A DNA stretch of 64,000 nucleotides from Tridacna crocea. Its lineage: Eukaryota; Mollusca; Bivalvia; Cardiida; Cardiidae. Each line of letters starts with the position of its first letter. The first letter of the stretch is position 1. The notes beneath the pieces are model-generated. The model was not told the origin of the DNA. It worked only from the letters and a program-made list of their open reading frames with translations, and ran no database searches. The stretch lies in NCBI GenBank assembly GCA_943736015.1, contig OX031070.1, positions 26,619,673-26,683,672 on the forward strand. Reading direction: 5' to 3'. The translations under genes and the position numbers were made by a program. Below are positions 23,127 through 35,059 of this stretch, piece by piece.

Positions 23127-23293
23127 TCTGTTGGGTTTTCACTGTTGAATGGAAATATTTGTTTTAAGTTTAAGGGTTAATAATTCCTATGCTGAGAGAG
23201 CCCAATACATCAGGTCTATGCTGGTCAGCACTGTGAATTGATGGTTGGTTTAATCAAGGTTTCAAGCTGGCGAGATTGCAAGTTTATTGAGTC

Positions 23294-23316
23294 GCCTGGT
23301 TGCATAGCAACCAGGC
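23294..23316 (+). repeat. 10-bp-stem hairpin followed by TCTTATTG
   Basis: GCCTGGTTGC-ATA-GCAACCAGGC is a perfect stem. The following TCTTATTG resembles the CTCTTG|TT terminus, so this may be the right end of another Helentron-like family whose body is not recognised. Confidence 0.6.
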
Positions 23317-24164
23317 TCTTATTGTTATCGTCTTGATCTATGGGGGGACGTAAGCATACCTATGGCCTTGTACTGCTTCCTGTCCCAAGTTCTAGTTTAC
23401 GAGATAAAGCATAGTTTTCTAATTATTCTGTGAACAACCCACTTTTTTTTCTGTTGTAAATAATGTACAATTGTGCCTTTGTGATAATGAATATGTCTAT
23501 GATAATGAAGACTGAGCTGTTTAACGGTTCAAAGCTTTGAAACAATCATTTCGCCCACAAGGGTACACATTAGCCTGATGTCTATGTAAGACATCATCTC
23601 TAAAAATAGGGCATTACGTATATATGTAAAAAATAGCTGCCGTGTACTGAACAAGTCTGCGGACACGCTGAGAAATACAACTACAACTACAAGCGTCTTT
23701 TCTGCTTCTATTTGTGGACAATTCTCAGTGAAAATTGATAATTACCTATTAGAACTACACTCAACTCTTACAATCTTACAATCCTAACTGCAAGCCTTAT
23801 TTCAATTCAACGCTCAACCTATGATTGGACAGAGAAAGGCGATGCCGAGTTAACATGGGAGTTTTCAATTGCTTTGTTTTCCTCCACAGTAGGCTATTTT
23901 TTTAAAACAAATTTATAACGACTTGGAATGGTTGCATTGCCCTCTTAGACATTCTTACACGTTGCTTCTTCCAAGCTTTTTAATCTAGACTTAGATACTT
24001 TGCACACCCATATTCTAGGTGCACAAGAGATCCTACAAAGCGTATGCAATGTACACGGTTCTAGGCTGTACCAAGTTATTGCTTTGCAGCTGCTTTCTGG
24101 AATGTAGATTTGCGAGAAATATAGATCTTGTAATCATGTGACGTATAAATGTCATGTGCACCAC
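23317..24164. other. Unannotated stretch
   Basis: Low-copy-looking AT-rich sequence with no ORF, terminal repeat or tandem array that I could support. Confidence 0.4.
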
Positions 24165-24730
24165 GGAAAACTGGTCCCGGCCCGGGGGTCACAAGTTTGA
24201 AACATAGGAACAAAGAAGGAAAACTTTAAATTTCTTATTCTCTGAAACTAGAAGGCGTAGAGCTTCGATATTTGGTATGTAGCATCTCTTAGTGGAATTC
24301 TACAAAGTTTCATCATATTATGCCCCTGGGGTCAAAACTTGCCCTGCCCCAGGGGTCACAAGTTCGAAACAGTAACAAAGAAGGAAAACTTTACAATTCT
24401 ACTTCTCTGAAACTAGAAGACGTAGAGTTTTGATATTTTGTAAGTAGCATCTCCTAGTGGACTCTACCAACGTGCTCAGGGGGGGCTATTGTGACTGGTC
24501 ATTGTCCATCGTCCGTCCATCTGTCCGCCCGTCCGTCCGTTAACAATTTCTTTAAAAATCTTCTCCTCCAAAACCGGATGGCCAATCTTGATAAAACTTG
24601 GCAGGAATGTTCCTTGGGTGAAGCTCTACAAAAATTGTTAAAAGAATATAATTCCATCAAAAACTCTGGTTGGCATGGCAACAAGATGGCTGAAAATGGA
24701 AAAAATCTTTAAAAATCTTCTTGTGACAAA

Positions 24731-26870
24731 CCATAAGGCCGGGAGCATTCATATTTTGTATGAAGCATCATTGGGTGACCATTTACCAAAATTGTTAAAA
24801 TTATTCCCCTGGGGTCATATTTGGGCTTTGCTCAGGCGCACCCTATTTTACATAGAAACAAAGAAGGAAATCTTTAAAAAATCTTCTTTTAACAAACCAT
24901 AATGGCTAGAGCATTCATATTTGGTATGTAGCATTATCTGATGATCTTCTACCAAAATTGTTAAAATTATTCCTCTGCGGTCATATTTGGGCTCTGCTCT
25001 GGCGCACCCTATGTAACAATCTTTAAAAATCTTCTGACAAACCATTAGACGGAGGGCATTCTCGATATTTTGTTTGAAGCATAATTGGGTGAACCCTTAC
25101 CAAAATTGTTAAAATTATTCCCCTGGGGTCATATTTGGGCTTTGCCTGGGTGCACCCTATTTTACATAGAAACAAAGAAGGAAATCTTTAAAAAATCTTC
25201 TTCTGACAAACCATAATGGCTAGAGCATTCCTATTTGGTATGTAGCATTATCTGATGATCTTCTACCAAAATTGGTAAAATTATTCCTCTGCGATCATAT
25301 TTGGGCTCTGCCCGGGCGCACCCTATTTTAAAATCTTTAAAAATCTTTTTGTGACAAACCATAAGGCTGGGAGCATTCATATTTAGTTTGAAACATCATT
25401 GGGTGACCCCTTACCAAAATTGTTAAAATCATCCCATGGGGTATATTTGGGCTCTGCCCGGGCGCACCCTACTTAACAATCTTTAAAAATCTTCTGATGA
25501 CAAACCATTAGGCGGAGGGCATTCATATTTTGTTTGAAGCATCATTGGGTGACCCCTTACCAAAATTGTTAAAATTATTCCCCTGGGGTCATATTTGGGC
25601 TTTGCCTGGGCGCACCCTATTTTACATAGAAACATAGAAGGAAATCTTTAAAAAGGGTTCTTCTGACAAATCATAAGGGCTAGAACATTCATATTTGGTA
25701 TGTAGCATTATCTGATGATCTTCTACCAAAAATTATTCCTCTGCGGTCATATTTGGGCTCTGCCCGGGTGCACCCTATTTTAAAATCTTTAAAAAAACTT
25801 CGTGACAAACCATAACGACTAGAGCATTCATATTTTGTTTGAAGCGTCATTGGTTGACCCCCTTACCAAAATTGTTAAAATTATCCCCCTGTGGTCATAT
25901 TTGGGCTTTGCCCGGGCGTACCCTATTATACATGGAAACAAAGAAGGAAATATTTAAAAAGTCTTTTGATGACAAACCATAATGGCTAGAGCATTCATAT
26001 TTGGTATGTAGCATTATCTGATGATCCTCTACCAAAATTGTTAAAATTATTCCTCTGTGGTCATATTTGGGCTCTTTAAAAATCTTCTTGTAACAAAACA
26101 TAAGGCCGGGAGCATTCATATTTTGTTTGAAACATCATTGGTTGACCCTTTACCAAAATTGTTAAAAATTATTCCCCTGGGGTAATATTTGGGCTTCGTT
26201 CTGGCGCACCCTATTATACATAGGAACAAAGAAGGAAATCTTTAAAAAATCTTCTAACAAGTCATAATGGCTAGAGCATTCCTATTTAGTTTGTAGCATT
26301 ATCTGATTATCCTCTACCAAAATTATTGAAATTATTCCTGTGCGGTCATATTTTGGCTCTTGTCCAGGTGCACCCTATTTTACAATCTTTAAAAATATTC
26401 TTGTGACAAACCATAATGCCAAGAGCATTCATATTTTGTTTAAAGCATCATTGGGTGACCCCTTACCAAAATTGTTAAAATTATTCCCCTTGGGTCATAT
26501 TTGGGCTTTGCCTAGGCACACCCTATTTTACATAGAAACAAAGAAGGAAACCTTTAATAAATCTTTTTCTGACAAACCGTAATGGTTAGAGCATTCATAT
26601 TTGCTATGTAACATAATCTGATAATCTTCTACGAAAATTGCTAGAATCATCCCTCTGCGGTCATATTTGGGCTCTGTCGGGGCGCACACTATTTCACATA
26701 GAAACAAAGAAGGAAATCTTTTAAAAATCTACTTGTGGCAAACCATAAGGGCTAGGGCATTCATATTTTGCATCTAGCATCATCTAGTGACCCTTTATAA
26801 AAATAATTAAAATTATCCCCTTGGGGTCATATTTGGGCTCTGTGCCCTGGTGCACACTATTTCTCATAGA
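24731..26870 (+). repeat. Higher-order array of two alternating core types (E8)
   Basis: Type A (ATAAGGC.GGGAGCATTC, GAAGCATCATTGGGTGACC) and type B (ATAATGGCTAGAGCATTC, TAGCATTATCTGATGATC) alternate. Anchor starts at 24731, 24897, 25042, 25211, 25359, 25505 and 25671 give spacings of about 166 and 145-148. The longer spacing is due to a CATAGAAACAAAGAAGGAAA segment absent from the shorter one. Confidence 0.85.
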
Positions 26871-26879
26871 ATTATAGAA

Positions 26880-27070
26880 GGAAATCTTTTAAAATGAATT
26901 CTATCTAAAAAGAAGAAATTGTTTGTAACAAGCAATTTCTCCTTTCTCACAATCTTTTCTACCATAATTATAGATCACTAATTTTTCATTTTAAATACAT
27001 TTTAAAATGTCGTCTGCAATTTGTTTCAATTTGGAACGGTCTAAAATTTTGTCGTCTGGTAATGGCTTAA
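26880..27070. mobile_element. Degenerate P-type hairpin MITE inside E8
   Basis: AGAAATTGTTTGTAACAAGC with flanking TTTCTCC keeps the stem while its sequence differs from the common ATGCTGG type. Right arm AACGGTCTAAAATTTTGTCG and TCTGGTAATGGCTTAA. Homologous to 30880-31035. Confidence 0.7.
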
Positions 27071-27405
27071 GCTACAAGTCAAAAAGGGAACAAGACACTG
27101 CGAAGATAAAAATTAATGATAAGCAGCAGTTTTTAGCTCCACTGGCCAAAGACAAAGAAGAAAATCTGTAAACATCTTTTTGTGACAAACCCCAGGGTAT
27201 GCCTTGTTTGAAAAGAATTAATAGCCTGCCCTTGATAAACCATTTAAGTTACAAATATACTCAGGTGAGCAATATAGGACCATCATGGTCATCTTGTTTT
27301 TCTTAGGATGCCCCTGGGGTCAAAACTGGCCCTGCCCAGGGGTCACAATTTTATTTTACAGCTTGGTACTCAGGTGAGCGATATAGGACCATCATGGTCC
27401 TCTTG

Positions 27406-28499
27406 TTTTTAACTTCCTATCAAACGAACCTGGTTCTTTTGTTCTCATTGTTTTGCAATGGCTCGTTCTTGTGACCTACGTGCTTTATGTTTTTTACATT
27501 AACTTTTGAGTACTGTTTCAATTAAACATTATCAGGATCTTTTTGCACAAGGTACAGGTAAAGTATGGAACAGGGATTTTGGTGTCTCATTGGCTAGTTA
27601 CCCTAGTTAAATGCATGTTAAGACGCAAGAGGCTAGTTTTTATTCAGTCCCCATAAAATTTTGTCATATAATTGGTTACACAATATCTTGGGCAAATTTT
27701 AAACATTTTAACTGAGCCATTTTGGTGAATAACTTTGTAATTCAGTCACCCAAATGAAGAGGCCTTCTGAAAGCAGTAGATAGTTAGTCAAAATACTTAT
27801 CATTGTTACATAGTCTGTGATTGCACTTGATGTAAAGAGGGCTTAAACATCTTGCAGAGAGGAGAAAAAGCCAATTTTCTCCTGTTCCCACTTTTTTTTT
27901 TCAAAAGCTTTCTTCTTCGTAGTTCTTATAACGTGATATTGTTTGGTATAAGGTTGGTATAGGGTTAACTCTAACTTACTGATGTTGAAATGAAATGCTC
28001 ATGTTAATTTTCTTTATTCTATTGAATCTTTTGTGAAAGTTTTTCTTTCTTTGTGTGTTTAGTGTTGGGACTGGTTGCTTTAGATTGAGGATGTTACACA
28101 AGTATCATAATGTGTTTCATGAAATTACTCATGTTGATGCAGGCACCCAATCTCAGATGAGAGACTAGCAAGAAATTTTGTAAATGTTAATGTGAGGCTC
28201 GATTTATTTGAATGTGGATATTTGCCTACTGATAGCATTATTTACAGTTTAATATGTTTATACATATATTTTGTATACATGTATGTACAACTTTTTACCC
28301 TGTTGAATACTATTAGGCAAATTTGGGTCTTTAGGGTGAATCTTGACACAAAACATTGATAGATTTCATCCAAGATCAGAGTGCATGTTCTTTCCAACTT
28401 GATCTTGATTGCCCACAAAAGCAAGTTAAGTTATGCTTACCATTTATTTCATAATGATTTTTAACCCAGATGAGACTAAATTAGTGAGACTCAAATGAT
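27406..28499. other. No gene; one decayed P copy
   Basis: Mostly unique AT-rich sequence. A worn hairpin MITE is visible at about 27835-27967 (GGAGAAAAAGCCAATTTTCTCC; TTGGTATAGGGTTAAC). Confidence 0.5.
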
Positions 28500-28626
28500 A
28501 AAATTGGTCTATGAAAGGGTAAAAGGCATTGTCAGAAAAGGCTTAAATGCTGGTAACCAGCATTTTCTCCTTTTCCCTCAATGTTTCTTTAAGCCTCCTT
28601 TATACACAGTCTATAAAAAGGTTAAT
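28500..28626. mobile_element. Partial P-family hairpin MITE
   Basis: Central hairpin AATGCTGGTAACCAGCATTT with eroded arms and AAAGGTTAA at the right. Confidence 0.7.
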
Positions 28627-29311
28627 TTTATATTGTTTTATTGTGCAACTCTTTAGTTTGTGCAGTCAACTCATGACCATCAATGAATGTTTATGTATAC
28701 TTCCTGACCTTTCATAGCAAACACAGATTTGCTATAGGATATGGTGAGTGCATAATGCAGTCTACTGCCATTTGATACATGAACTTGAGATGGCTTTTGA
28801 AAATATTTGTTGCAAATTTGGAGCTTGCTGACAACAAGCAATAATTGTTCAATTTGCAACAATATTTTCTTGATTCTACCATTTACATTTTTATACCCCC
28901 CAAAACTCTGTTTGGGGGGTATATAGGAGTCAGCTTGTCGGTCGGTCGGTCTGTCAGTCCGTCCGTCCGTCGGTCGGTTGGTCTGTAGCTTTTTGTCTGC
29001 TCTATTTCTCATAAACTACTGGACGAATTTTATTCAAACTTAACAGGTAAACTCAGTATCAAGCAGAGATGTGCATATGAAATGTTGGTTATGGTTCATT
29101 GATTTTTCACTGAGTTTTGGCCCTTTCATGAAATTTCTTGTCCGCTCTTTTTCTCATCAACTATTGGACAGATTTGGTTCAAACTACACAAATAGACTGA
29201 GTATCAAGCAGAGATGTGCATATCCTATTTTGGTAATGGTTTATTTAGGTTTCATGGAGTTATGGCCCTTTGATGATTCTGGATTATGGCCCTTTGATGA
29301 TTCTGGACAAA

Positions 29312-31971
29312 TTTCTTTTTCATACTTGAATTTTGTCTGGAGCATATCTCCAAAAATATACTAGCTAGGGTTATGAAATTTCATGGGTGGATAGATCTCA
29401 TCGAGGGAGAGTGCAGTGCACAGGAATCATAACTCTTGCTTGCTTAATTTTTGAGTTATTGCCCTTTGTCGTTTTTAGCTCACCTGAGCAAAACGTGTTC
29501 AGGGGGAGCTATTGTGACCGGTCATCGTCCGGCGTCCGTCCGTCCGTCCATCTGTCCGTCCGTCCGTTAACAATTTCTTTAAAAATCTTCTCCAAAACCA
29601 GAAGGCCAATCTTGATAAAACTTGGCAGGAATGTTCCTTGGGTGAAGCTCTACAAAAATTGTTAAAAGAATTTAATTCCAACAAAAACTCTGGTTGCCAT
29701 TGCAACAAAATGGCTGAAAATGGAAAAAATCTTTAAAAATCTTCTTGTGACAAACCATAAGGCAGGGAGCATTCATATTTTGTATGAAGCATCATTGGGT
29801 GACCCTTTACCAAAATTGTTAAAATTATTCCCCTGGGGTCATATTTGGGCTTTGCCCGGGCGCACCCTATTTTACATAGAAACAAAGAAGGAAATCTTTA
29901 AAAAAACTTCTGATGACAAACCATAATGGCTAGAGCATTCATATTTGGTATGTAGCATTATCTGATGATCTTCTACCAAACTTGTTAAAATTATTCCTCT
30001 GCTGTCATATTTGGGCTCTGCTCGGGCGCACCCTATTTTAAAATCTTTAAAAATCTACTTGTGACAAAACATAAGGTTGGGAGCATTCATATTTAGTTTG
30101 AAACATCATTGGGTGACCCCTTACCAAAATTGTTAAAATCATTCCCATGGGGTCTTATTTGTTTTTGCCCGGGCGCACTCTATTTTACATAGAAACAAAG
30201 AAGGAAATCTTTAAAACTTCTTCTGGTGACAAATCATAATGGCTAGAACATTCCTATTTAGTGTGTAGCATTAACTGATGATCTTCTACCAAAATTGTTG
30301 AAATTATCCTTCTGCGGTCATATTTGGGCTCTGCCCGGGCGCACCCTATTTTACAATCTTTAAAAATCTTCTTGTGACAAACCATAAGGCGGAGGGCGTT
30401 CATATTTTGTTTGAAGCATTATTGGGTGACCCCTTACCAAAATTGTTAAAATTATTCCCCTTGGGTCATATTTGGGCTTTGCCCGGGCATACCCTATTTT
30501 ACATAGAAACAAAGAAGGAAACCTTTAATAAATCTTTTTCTGACAAACCGTAATGGCTAGAGCATTCATATTTGCTATGTAGCAAAATCTGATAATCTTC
30601 TACCAAAATTGCTAGAATTATCCCTCTGCGGTCATATTTGGGCTCTGCCCAGGCGCACCCTATTTTACATAGAAACAAGGAAGGAAATCTTTTAAAAATC
30701 TACTTGTGGCAAACCATAAAGGCTAGAGCATTCATATTTTGCGTGTAGCATCATCTAGTGACCCTTTATAAAGATAATTAAAATTATCCCCTTGGGGTCA
30801 TATTTTGGCTCTGTGCCCTGGTGCACACTATTTCACATGGAATCATAGAAGGAAATTTTTAAAATCAATTCCATCTAAAAAGGAGAAATTGTTTGTAACA
30901 AGCAATTTCTCTTTTCTCACAATCTTTTCTACCATATAGATCACTTATTTTTCATTTTAGATACATTTTAAAATGTCATCTGCAATTTGTTTCAATTTGG
31001 AACGGTCTAAAATTTTGTTGTCTGGTAATGGCTAAACTACAAGTAAAAAAGGGAAAAAGACACTGTGAGGAGAAAAATTGATGATAAGCTGCAGCTTTTA
31101 GCTCCACTGGCCAAAGACAAAGAAGAAAATCTGTAAACATATTTTTGTGACAACCCTCAGGGTATGCCTTATTTGAAAAGAATTAATAGCCTGCCCTTGA
31201 TAAACCATATAAGTTACAAATATACTCAGGTGAGCGATATAGGACCATCATGGTCCTCTTGTTTATACTTGAATTTTGTCCGGAGCATATCTCCAAAACT
31301 ATACTAGCTAGAGTTATGAAATTTCATGGGTGGATAGATCTCACCAAGGGGGGAGTGCAGTGCACAGGAATTATAACTCTTGCTTGCTTAATTTTTGAGT
31401 TATTGCCCTTTGTCGTTTTTAATACTTGAATTTGGTCCGGAGCGTATCTCCAAAACTATACTAGCTAGGGTTATGAAATTTCATGGCTGGATAGATCTCA
31501 CCAAGGAGGAGTGCAGTGCACAGGAATCATAACTTCTGCTTGCTTAATATTTGAGTTATTGCCCTTTGTCGTTTTTAATACTTGAATTTGGTCGGGTGAA
31601 TATCTCCAAAACTATACTAGCTAGGGTTATGAAATTTCATGGCTTGATAGATCTTATCAAGGGGGAGTGCAGTGCATAGGAATCATAACTCCTGCTCCCT
31701 TAATTTTTGAGTTATTGCCCTTTGTTGTTTTTTTATGCTTGAATTTTGTCCGGAGCGTATCTCCAAAATATACTAGCTTGGGTTATGAAATTTCATGGAT
31801 GGATAGATCTCATCAAGGGGAAGTCCAGTGCACAGGAATCATAACTCTTGCTCGCTTAATTTTTGAGTTATTCTCCTTTGTCATTTTTCATACTTGAATT
31901 TTGTCCGGTGCATGCCCCAGCTTAACAACTTGGGGTAAACGGGCATATCTTGCGACAATTTGCTGCTCTTG
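29312..31971 (+). mobile_element. Left-truncated TACGCCC-family element (E2) inside G
   Basis: 156-bp-type cores (29320-29474 and 31262-31905) lead to the same right end as E1: GTGCATGCCCCAGCTTAACA, ACGGGCATATC, hairpin GCGACAATTTGCTGC (31952-31966), CTCTTG. Its own left end is missing, so E2 is truncated or was formed by exchange with G. Confidence 0.75.
29475..31261 (+). mobile_element. Helentron-like element E3 (AGCTCACCTGAGC family), complete
   Basis: Left end TTAGCTCACCTGAGCAAAAC, GTCC microsatellite (29530-29570), alternating A/B cores, degenerate P hairpin at 30880-31035, right end ACTCAGGTGAGCGATATA, hairpin GGACCATCATGGTCC, CTCTTG. Joining the flanks gives an intact 156-bp monomer identical in that part to the one near 1394, so the insertion point is exact and without target duplication. 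Confidence 0.9.
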
Positions 31972-32129
31972 TTCAACTCTTACTTTTTTACTCAACCATT
32001 CTGCATTCTGTGACAAAGACCTGTTTGGTGGCAAGGAGCTGGTGGGGGGTATGATCACGTTGAGTGATAGCTCTAGTTCTAAGTGTATCAGGATGGGGCC
32101 CTGCAGCAGTCTCTCAAAAGGACACTCCT

Positions 32130-32710
32130 ACAAAACAAATAGTATGCTATATGTATTTTTATTTCACACCTATAATGTAACATCCAATGAAATCGTTTTA
32201 ATACTACCACGTGAGTACAGAATATCTAAGCCCATATTAGACGCTGTCAAGTCCAATACGGATTTTCAAGAATAAGGCTAGAGTCCAATACAGATTTTTC
32301 ATAATGAGGCAAGAGTCCAATACAGATTTTTGCTAAAAGGAGCCTAGAGTCCCGAATATCGATATTGGACCGGAAGAGTAGTCTGTCGAATTCCGTTGTA
32401 AAAAAGCAACTTCAGAACTCTCTTTTGATATGTTCTGATTTCCTTTTTTTTTTATTATTGAAGTTGAAATGATCCTATACTTGTCGTTTACTTTAAAGTC
32501 AATACAGAAGTGTGAAATGAAAAGGTCATTTAACACGCTTGGGTACAATACTGAATTCAATTGGATTCATACACTGCAGAACCAGTATGTATTTTGGACT
32601 CGGCTGTCGCCTCGTCCAAAAAATAGACTGGTTCTGCTGTGTACCCATCAAATATAATTCAGTATTGTACCCTAGCATGTTAAATAACCTCATAATATGA
32701 GATGACAAAA
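32130..32710 (-). mobile_element. Inverted-repeat element S, copy 1 (three 38-bp units)
   Basis: Related, in inverted orientation, to 47540-48170. It contains three units of a ~38-bp repeat (AGTCCAATACRGATTTTTC) at 32240-32340 and a large imperfect palindrome at about 32515-32705, whose arms meet around TTTTGGACTCGGC/GTCCAAAA. No ORF. Confidence 0.75.
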
Positions 32711-33107
32711 TTTAAGACTTGTACGTATTGAAATCATTTTGTAGACAACAATTTCTTGTTACTCAAATGATGAAATTTGTCCTAGAAAGAGTAGGAATTT
32801 TTGCAAATCGCCAGGTAACCAGTATTGTCTCCTTTTCCACCTAAGGATACAGTGTGGCTCAGTGGTAAAGTGTAGAACTTGTGACCCAGAGCCACCAAGT
32901 TTGAACCACACTGGATCCACTGAGATTTACATGGGAGTGTCCTTGGGCAAGACAGTTTAGGAAATACATGAATATGCAAGCTGTTGCTGTTGTATGACTG
33001 AAATAATGTTGAAAGCAGCATAAAACACCATTCAGTCAATCTTTTCCCTCTATATTTCCAACAGCTTTGTTCCTTTTTTGTAAACATGTGATTGTTTGGT
33101 AAAGGGT
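32705..33107. mobile_element. P-family hairpin MITE split by a SINE
   Basis: Left arm (GTAGACAACAATTTC, AAATTTGTCCTAGAAAGAGTA), half hairpin to 32842, SINE, then right arm ending GATTGTTTGGTAAAGGGT. A second eroded copy follows directly (33107-33322). Confidence 0.7.
32843..33040 (+). mobile_element. tRNA-derived SINE copy
   Basis: A box GTGGCTCAGTGGTAAAGTG; degenerate B box AGTTTGAACCACA; body GTGTCCTTGGGCAAGACA; end GCAGCATAAAACACCATTCA. Same family as 34634-34858. Target duplication is not clear. Confidence 0.85.
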
Positions 33108-33322
33108 GAACCCTTTGCCAAACAATTGCAACCTTGAGGTAGAAAACTCTTTTAAAATACAATCATGTATTGTATAAAAAGAAAATGTGCATCATCAACT
33201 TTTCCCACAATTTCTACTATGCTTCCAAAAACAAATTTCAATATTTTAGTCACAGTTAATTTGTTTTCTGCAAATTTCAGTTTGCACAGTCAAGTCTAAA
33301 ATTTTGCTGTTTTGTTTAATAT
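33107..33322 (+). mobile_element. Eroded P-family MITE
   Basis: CCCTTTGCCAAACAATTGC at the left; TTTTCCCACAATTTCTAC and TTTGTTTTCTGCAAATTTCAG further right; hairpin no longer perfect. Confidence 0.6.
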
Positions 33323-33455
33323 GTTATTGTACTTTTTTTTAGCCTAAGTGAATGTTAAAAGTAAATTTTTGCTTTGGAAAAATTGAATCATATGAAATTA
33401 AAGATTTTGCCCTCTTTAGCTCACCTGATCACCTTGGGCTCAACTTTGTAAGGGT

Positions 33456-33686
33456 TTTTAACAGTTTCCCACACGATGACAACAATTGATGTCCCTGGGA
33501 GAGAAGCCTTCTGAAAACATTGTGGGAAAGAGAAAATGCTGGTAACCAGCATTTTCTCCTTCTCCCACAATGCTTTCTACCATATCAAAGAAATATTGCA
33601 CTATTTGAGCCACACTGAGATTGTTGTTTGCAAAAGCTTTCAATTTGGACAAAGCTGAAAATTTTTCGTTCGGTAAAGAGTTGTAT
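33456..33686 (+). mobile_element. P-family hairpin MITE
   Basis: Hairpin AAATGCTGGTAACCAGCATTT with 20+ bp arms; left terminus worn, right terminus TTCGGTAAAGAGTT. Confidence 0.8.
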
Positions 33687-34248
33687 ATGTAAGAACTAGG
33701 TAAGAACCAGACTCATTTGGTGTCTCATTAACAAGGTCCTTTTGTCAAATAAATGAAAATTTATGAAAGGACTTCAGGGGCTGGTTTTCTTTCATTTCCA
33801 ATATAATTTTGTCTCGCTGATTGTCTGCATAATGTCAAGGACAAGTTTTTAAACAGAGCCATGAGGGTTAATAACTAGGTCATTCTGTCACTTTACTGTA
33901 GAAGCTTTGTTAAGGCTGTGAAGACAGGAGTTCTTCTATAATCCAACTACTCCTTTTTACATGTATTATGTAAATGTAGGTCAAATCTGAAACTTGGTCC
34001 CTTATGGTAAAATTTAAGGTCACTGGCACTATCTATTAGTGTTAGGAATTCTTGTAAAAAACCCTGAACTCAGAACTTTCTTATTTAGAAAACTCTCAGA
34101 AAACTTTCATATGAGAGATTTTTAAAACGCATGCCGAATCATGTTGGGCCAGAAACTAGGTTCGCAAATCTTAAACTGGAAGAAAAATATTATGACCGGG
34201 TTTTCTTTTGCAGTACATCAGGAAAAACACATTCTCTTTGGCACATTA

Positions 34249-34474
34249 TTAACCCTTTCCCAAACAACAAATTTTAGACTCTTCCAAACTGAAAGAGTTT
34301 GTAGACGACAATTTTAACTTTCATAACAATGGCAGAAAATTAGCCGAAGGGGCAGAAGACACTGGGAAAAGAAGAAATAACTCGATATGAGCAATTTCTC
34401 CTTTTCCAACAGTATTTTCAAAAGACTTGTACTGCAGACACGTAAAAACAAGGGCTTGTTTGGGAAAGGGTTAA
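34249..34474 (-). mobile_element. P-family hairpin MITE with intact TTAA flanks
   Basis: TTAACCCTTTCCCAAACAAC to GTTTGGGAAAGGGTTAA. The hairpin tip is the alternative AACTCGATATGAGCAA type. Confidence 0.9.
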
Positions 34475-34593
34475 GCCGGTGCACCGGTATTCCTTGTTAG
34501 ACTATAATGTACAGAAATTGCCTCTGGAGTTGAAAGTTGGACTGTTATGAAGAATGCATATTTCATATCAACTTATATAATCAGAACTCCATA

Positions 34594-35059
34594 TTAACTC
34601 TTTACCACACAATCCCGACTTTTAACAACATTGGGGTCCTGTGTGGCTCAGTGGTAAAGCGTAGGACTTGTAACCTGGAGGTCCCAGGTTCGAGCCTCGC
34701 TGGTTCCACTGGGTTTTTTTCACAGGAGTGTCCTTGGGCAAGACACTTCAGAGCCTAGCCTAGTACTGGTGAAACCCAGGAAACATGAATATGTGAACTG
34801 TTGCCGTATTATGACTGAAATACTCTTGAAAGCGGCGTAAAACACCATTCAAACAAAATTTAACAACATTGAGAAAGAGGCCTTTTGAAAACATTGTGGG
34901 AAAAGGAGAAAATGCTGGTAACCAGCATTTTCTCCTTTTCCCACAATGTTTTCTACCTTCCTAAAACAAATTTCCATTTTTGAGTCGAAGTACTTTTGTT
35001 GTCTGCTTATGCTTTCAGTTTGGACTAGCCCAAAATTTTGTCATCTGGTAAAGAGTTAA
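34594..35059 (+). mobile_element. P-family hairpin MITE interrupted by a SINE
   Basis: TTAACTCTTTACCACACAAT to TCATCTGGTAAAGAGTTAA, complete hairpin at 34885-34960, SINE in the left arm. Confidence 0.9.
34634..34858 (+). mobile_element. tRNA-derived SINE with 13-bp target duplication
   Basis: A box GTGGCTCAGTGGTAAAGCG and B box GGTTCGAGCC. Body GTGTCCTTGGGCAAGACAC. The 3' end GCGGCGTAAAACACCATTCA resembles the LINE 3' terminus at 4850-4880. Flanked by TTTAACAACATTG at 34621-34633 and 34859-34871. Confidence 0.92.

Larger units (their letters stand above)
24473..27296 (+). mobile_element. Nested Helentron-like element (E8) of the AGCTCACCTGAGC family
   Basis: Starts at GTGCTCAGGGGGGGCTATTG, lacking the first ~20 bases present in E3 at 29475, then a GTCC-rich microsatellite (24500-24541). 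Right end is ACTCAGGTGAGCAATATA, hairpin GGACCATCATGGTC, then ATCTTG. It is clearly a sister of E3: both carry the same core types and the same embedded degenerate P hairpin near their right end. Confidence 0.8.
24165..27405 (+). mobile_element. Outer Helentron-like element (AGCTCACCTGAGC family), left-truncated, with nested copy
   Basis: Cores with CCCTGGGGTCAAAACT and GGGGTCACAAGT fill 24165-24472 and resume at 27297. The right end is GGTACTCAGGTGAGCGATATA, hairpin GGACCATCATGGTCC (27387-27401) and TCTTG. The gap between the core segments is a second element of the same end-family. Confidence 0.75.
28891..32078 (+). mobile_element. Helentron-like element G (TATACCCCCC family) carrying two nested elements
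   Basis: The left end is TTATACCCCCCAAAAC, itself forming a hairpin with TTTGGGGGGTATA, then a GTCC/GTCG microsatellite (28938-28980). The right end is GGGGGGTAT (32044-32052), hairpin ATCAC...GTGAT (32054-32068) and CTCTAG before TT. Short own cores (ATCAAGCAGAGATGTGCATA at two places) are followed by 156-bp-type cores. E3 and a TACGCCC-family tail lie within. Confidence 0.78.

Noticed and set aside
31901..32275. 124-codon frame
   Set aside because: Lies across the tail of one Helentron-like element and the start of element S; a shadow frame.
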